Origin: Bacteroidota bacterium
GTDB taxonomy: Bacteria; Bacteroidota; Bacteroidia; Chitinophagales; Saprospiraceae
Assembly (NCBI GenBank): GCA_024280135.1
Contig: JAJRQS010000187.1
Location: forward strand, 1 to 5,996
Length of the DNA stretch: 5,996 nt
Direction: 5' to 3'
The translations under genes were made by a program, and so were the position numbers. The notes under the pieces were generated by a model. The model saw only the letters and a list, made by a program, of their open reading frames with translations, was not told the origin of the DNA and did no database searches. Positions 5,230-5,996 of this stretch are shown piece by piece; position 1 is the first letter of the stretch; each line of letters starts with the position of its first letter.

Positions 5230-5814
5230 ATGAAAAATAAAATATTAATTCTAGATAATTACGATTCATTCACTTACAATCTTGTTCAATATGTAGAAGA
5301 GATTGTAGGGCATGAAATAGATATCTATCGAAACGATAAAATTGCTATAGAGGCGGTTGACGCCTATGATTATATTATTTTATCACCTGGGCCAGGCTTG
5401 CCTAAAGATGCTGGTATCATGCCAGCACTAATCAAAAAATATGCTCCTTCCAAAAAGATATTAGGGGTTTGCTTAGGGCATCAAGCGATTGCTGAAGCAT
5501 TCGGAGGGAGTCTTGAAAATCTTAAATCAGTGTATCATGGAGTCGCAACCAAAATGAAAGTGACTATTGATGATGTTATTTTTGAGGGCGTTTCTAAAAC
5601 TTTTGAGGGTGGTCGATATCACTCTTGGATTGTGCAACAGGAGGATTTTCCTGAAGCATTAGAGGTGACAGCTGTAGATGATAATGGGGAAATAATGGCG
5701 CTTTCGCACAAAACGTTTAAAGTAAAAGGAGTGCAGTTTCATCCTGAATCAATCTTAACGCCAGAAGGGAAAAAGATGATTGCTAATTTCTTAAATATCA
5801 AAGAGTTAGCATGA
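5230..5814 (+). CDS. trpG: Anthranilate synthase component II (glutamine amidotransferase)
   Basis: TrpG hydrolyses glutamine and passes ammonia to TrpE. It is a complete 194-residue class I glutamine amidotransferase, the usual size for a stand-alone TrpG. Visible motifs are LDNYDSFTYNL at 8-18, the oxyanion-loop region SPGPG at 52-56, the nucleophile elbow GVCLGHQAI at 79-87 with catalytic Cys81, YHG at 102-104, and VQFHPES at 168-174 giving the His171 and Glu173 of the triad. RYHSW at 129-133 fits the TrpG/PabA group. By sequence alone it could also serve p-aminobenzoate synthesis, as amphibolic TrpG/PabA proteins do, but the position directly after trpE supports TrpG. One base separates it from the trpE stop, and it has no separate ribosome binding site, so translation is probably coupled. 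Its stop overlaps the trpD start as ATGA (5811-5814). Confidence 0.95.
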   Translation: MKNKILILDNYDSFTYNLVQYVEEIVGHEIDIYRNDKIAIEAVDAYDYIILSPGPGLPKDAGIMPALIKKYAPSKKILGVCLGHQAIAEAFGGSLENLKSVYHGVATKMKVTIDDVIFEGVSKTFEGGRYHSWIVQQEDFPEALEVTAVDDNGEIMALSHKTFKVKGVQFHPESILTPEGKKMIANFLNIKELA

Positions 5815-5996
5815 AAAAATTATTAGAAAAATTATATCATCATGAGACCCTTTCTAGGGCTAAGACACACCATTTGATGCTTGAAATAGCAGAAGGGAAA
5901 TATAATATTTCGAGTTTGTCTTCTCTCTTAACCGTTTTTAGAATGCGTCCCATCTTGCCGCAAGAGCTAATGGGGTTTAGAGATGGTTTGTTAGAA
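5811..5996 (+). CDS. trpD: Anthranilate phosphoribosyltransferase, N-terminal part (runs off window)
   Basis: TrpD transfers a phosphoribosyl group from PRPP to anthranilate, the second step of the pathway. Only the first 62 codons are present and the frame is open at the window end. The start (MKKLLEKLYHHETLSRAKTH) and the later segments HLMLEIAEG and MRPILPQELMGFRDGLLE fit the helical N-terminal domain of the family (Glycos_trans_3N), which forms the dimer interface. The glycine-rich PRPP site would lie beyond the window. The ATG overlaps the trpG stop by ATGA, which supports both the start and translational coupling. The call rests on the N-terminal pattern plus operon position, since no catalytic residues are in view. 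Confidence 0.88.
   Translation, partial: MKKLLEKLYHHETLSRAKTHHLMLEIAEGKYNISSLSSLLTVFRMRPILPQELMGFRDGLLE

Overview
The window looks like chromosomal DNA of an AT-rich member of the Bacteroidota (Flavobacteriia or a relative). Three things point there: candidate promoters of the Bacteroidota type (-7 box TAnnTTTG), mostly weak or absent Shine-Dalgarno sequences, and Trp proteins whose motif spellings fit that phylum (for example IAGTFRRTG in TrpE). No tools were run. All family calls rest on motifs read by eye.

Layout. Positions 1-570 carry no convincing gene. They hold two direct copies, 191 nt apart, of a roughly 80-nt element built around a strong hairpin (1-82 and 192-273), followed by a plain leader region with a candidate promoter at 463-470. 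Positions 571-2220 encode a 549-residue SWIM zinc-finger protein of unknown role. Positions 2413-3627 encode a membrane-anchored protein whose C-terminal half resembles DUF4230. Positions 3643-5996 are the start of a tryptophan biosynthesis operon: promoter, leader peptide with tandem Trp codons, attenuator, trpE, trpG and the first 62 codons of trpD, which runs off the window.

How the genes work together. TrpE and TrpG form anthranilate synthase and TrpD performs the next step. The three genes are tightly packed: one base lies between trpE and trpG, and trpG and trpD overlap by ATGA. Expression appears to be set by ribosome-mediated attenuation. A 17-20 residue leader ORF with two adjacent Trp codons precedes three mutually exclusive RNA pairings that end in a 14-bp terminator hairpin with a T8 tract, just before trpE. 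TrpE also keeps the LLES motif used for feedback inhibition by tryptophan, so control acts on both transcription and enzyme. The SWIM and DUF4230 genes show no visible functional link to the trp operon.

The most noteworthy items are the complete trp attenuator and the duplicated hairpin element at the left edge, whose two copies differ by paired changes that preserve the stem. I did not find evidence of a wholly new multigene system.
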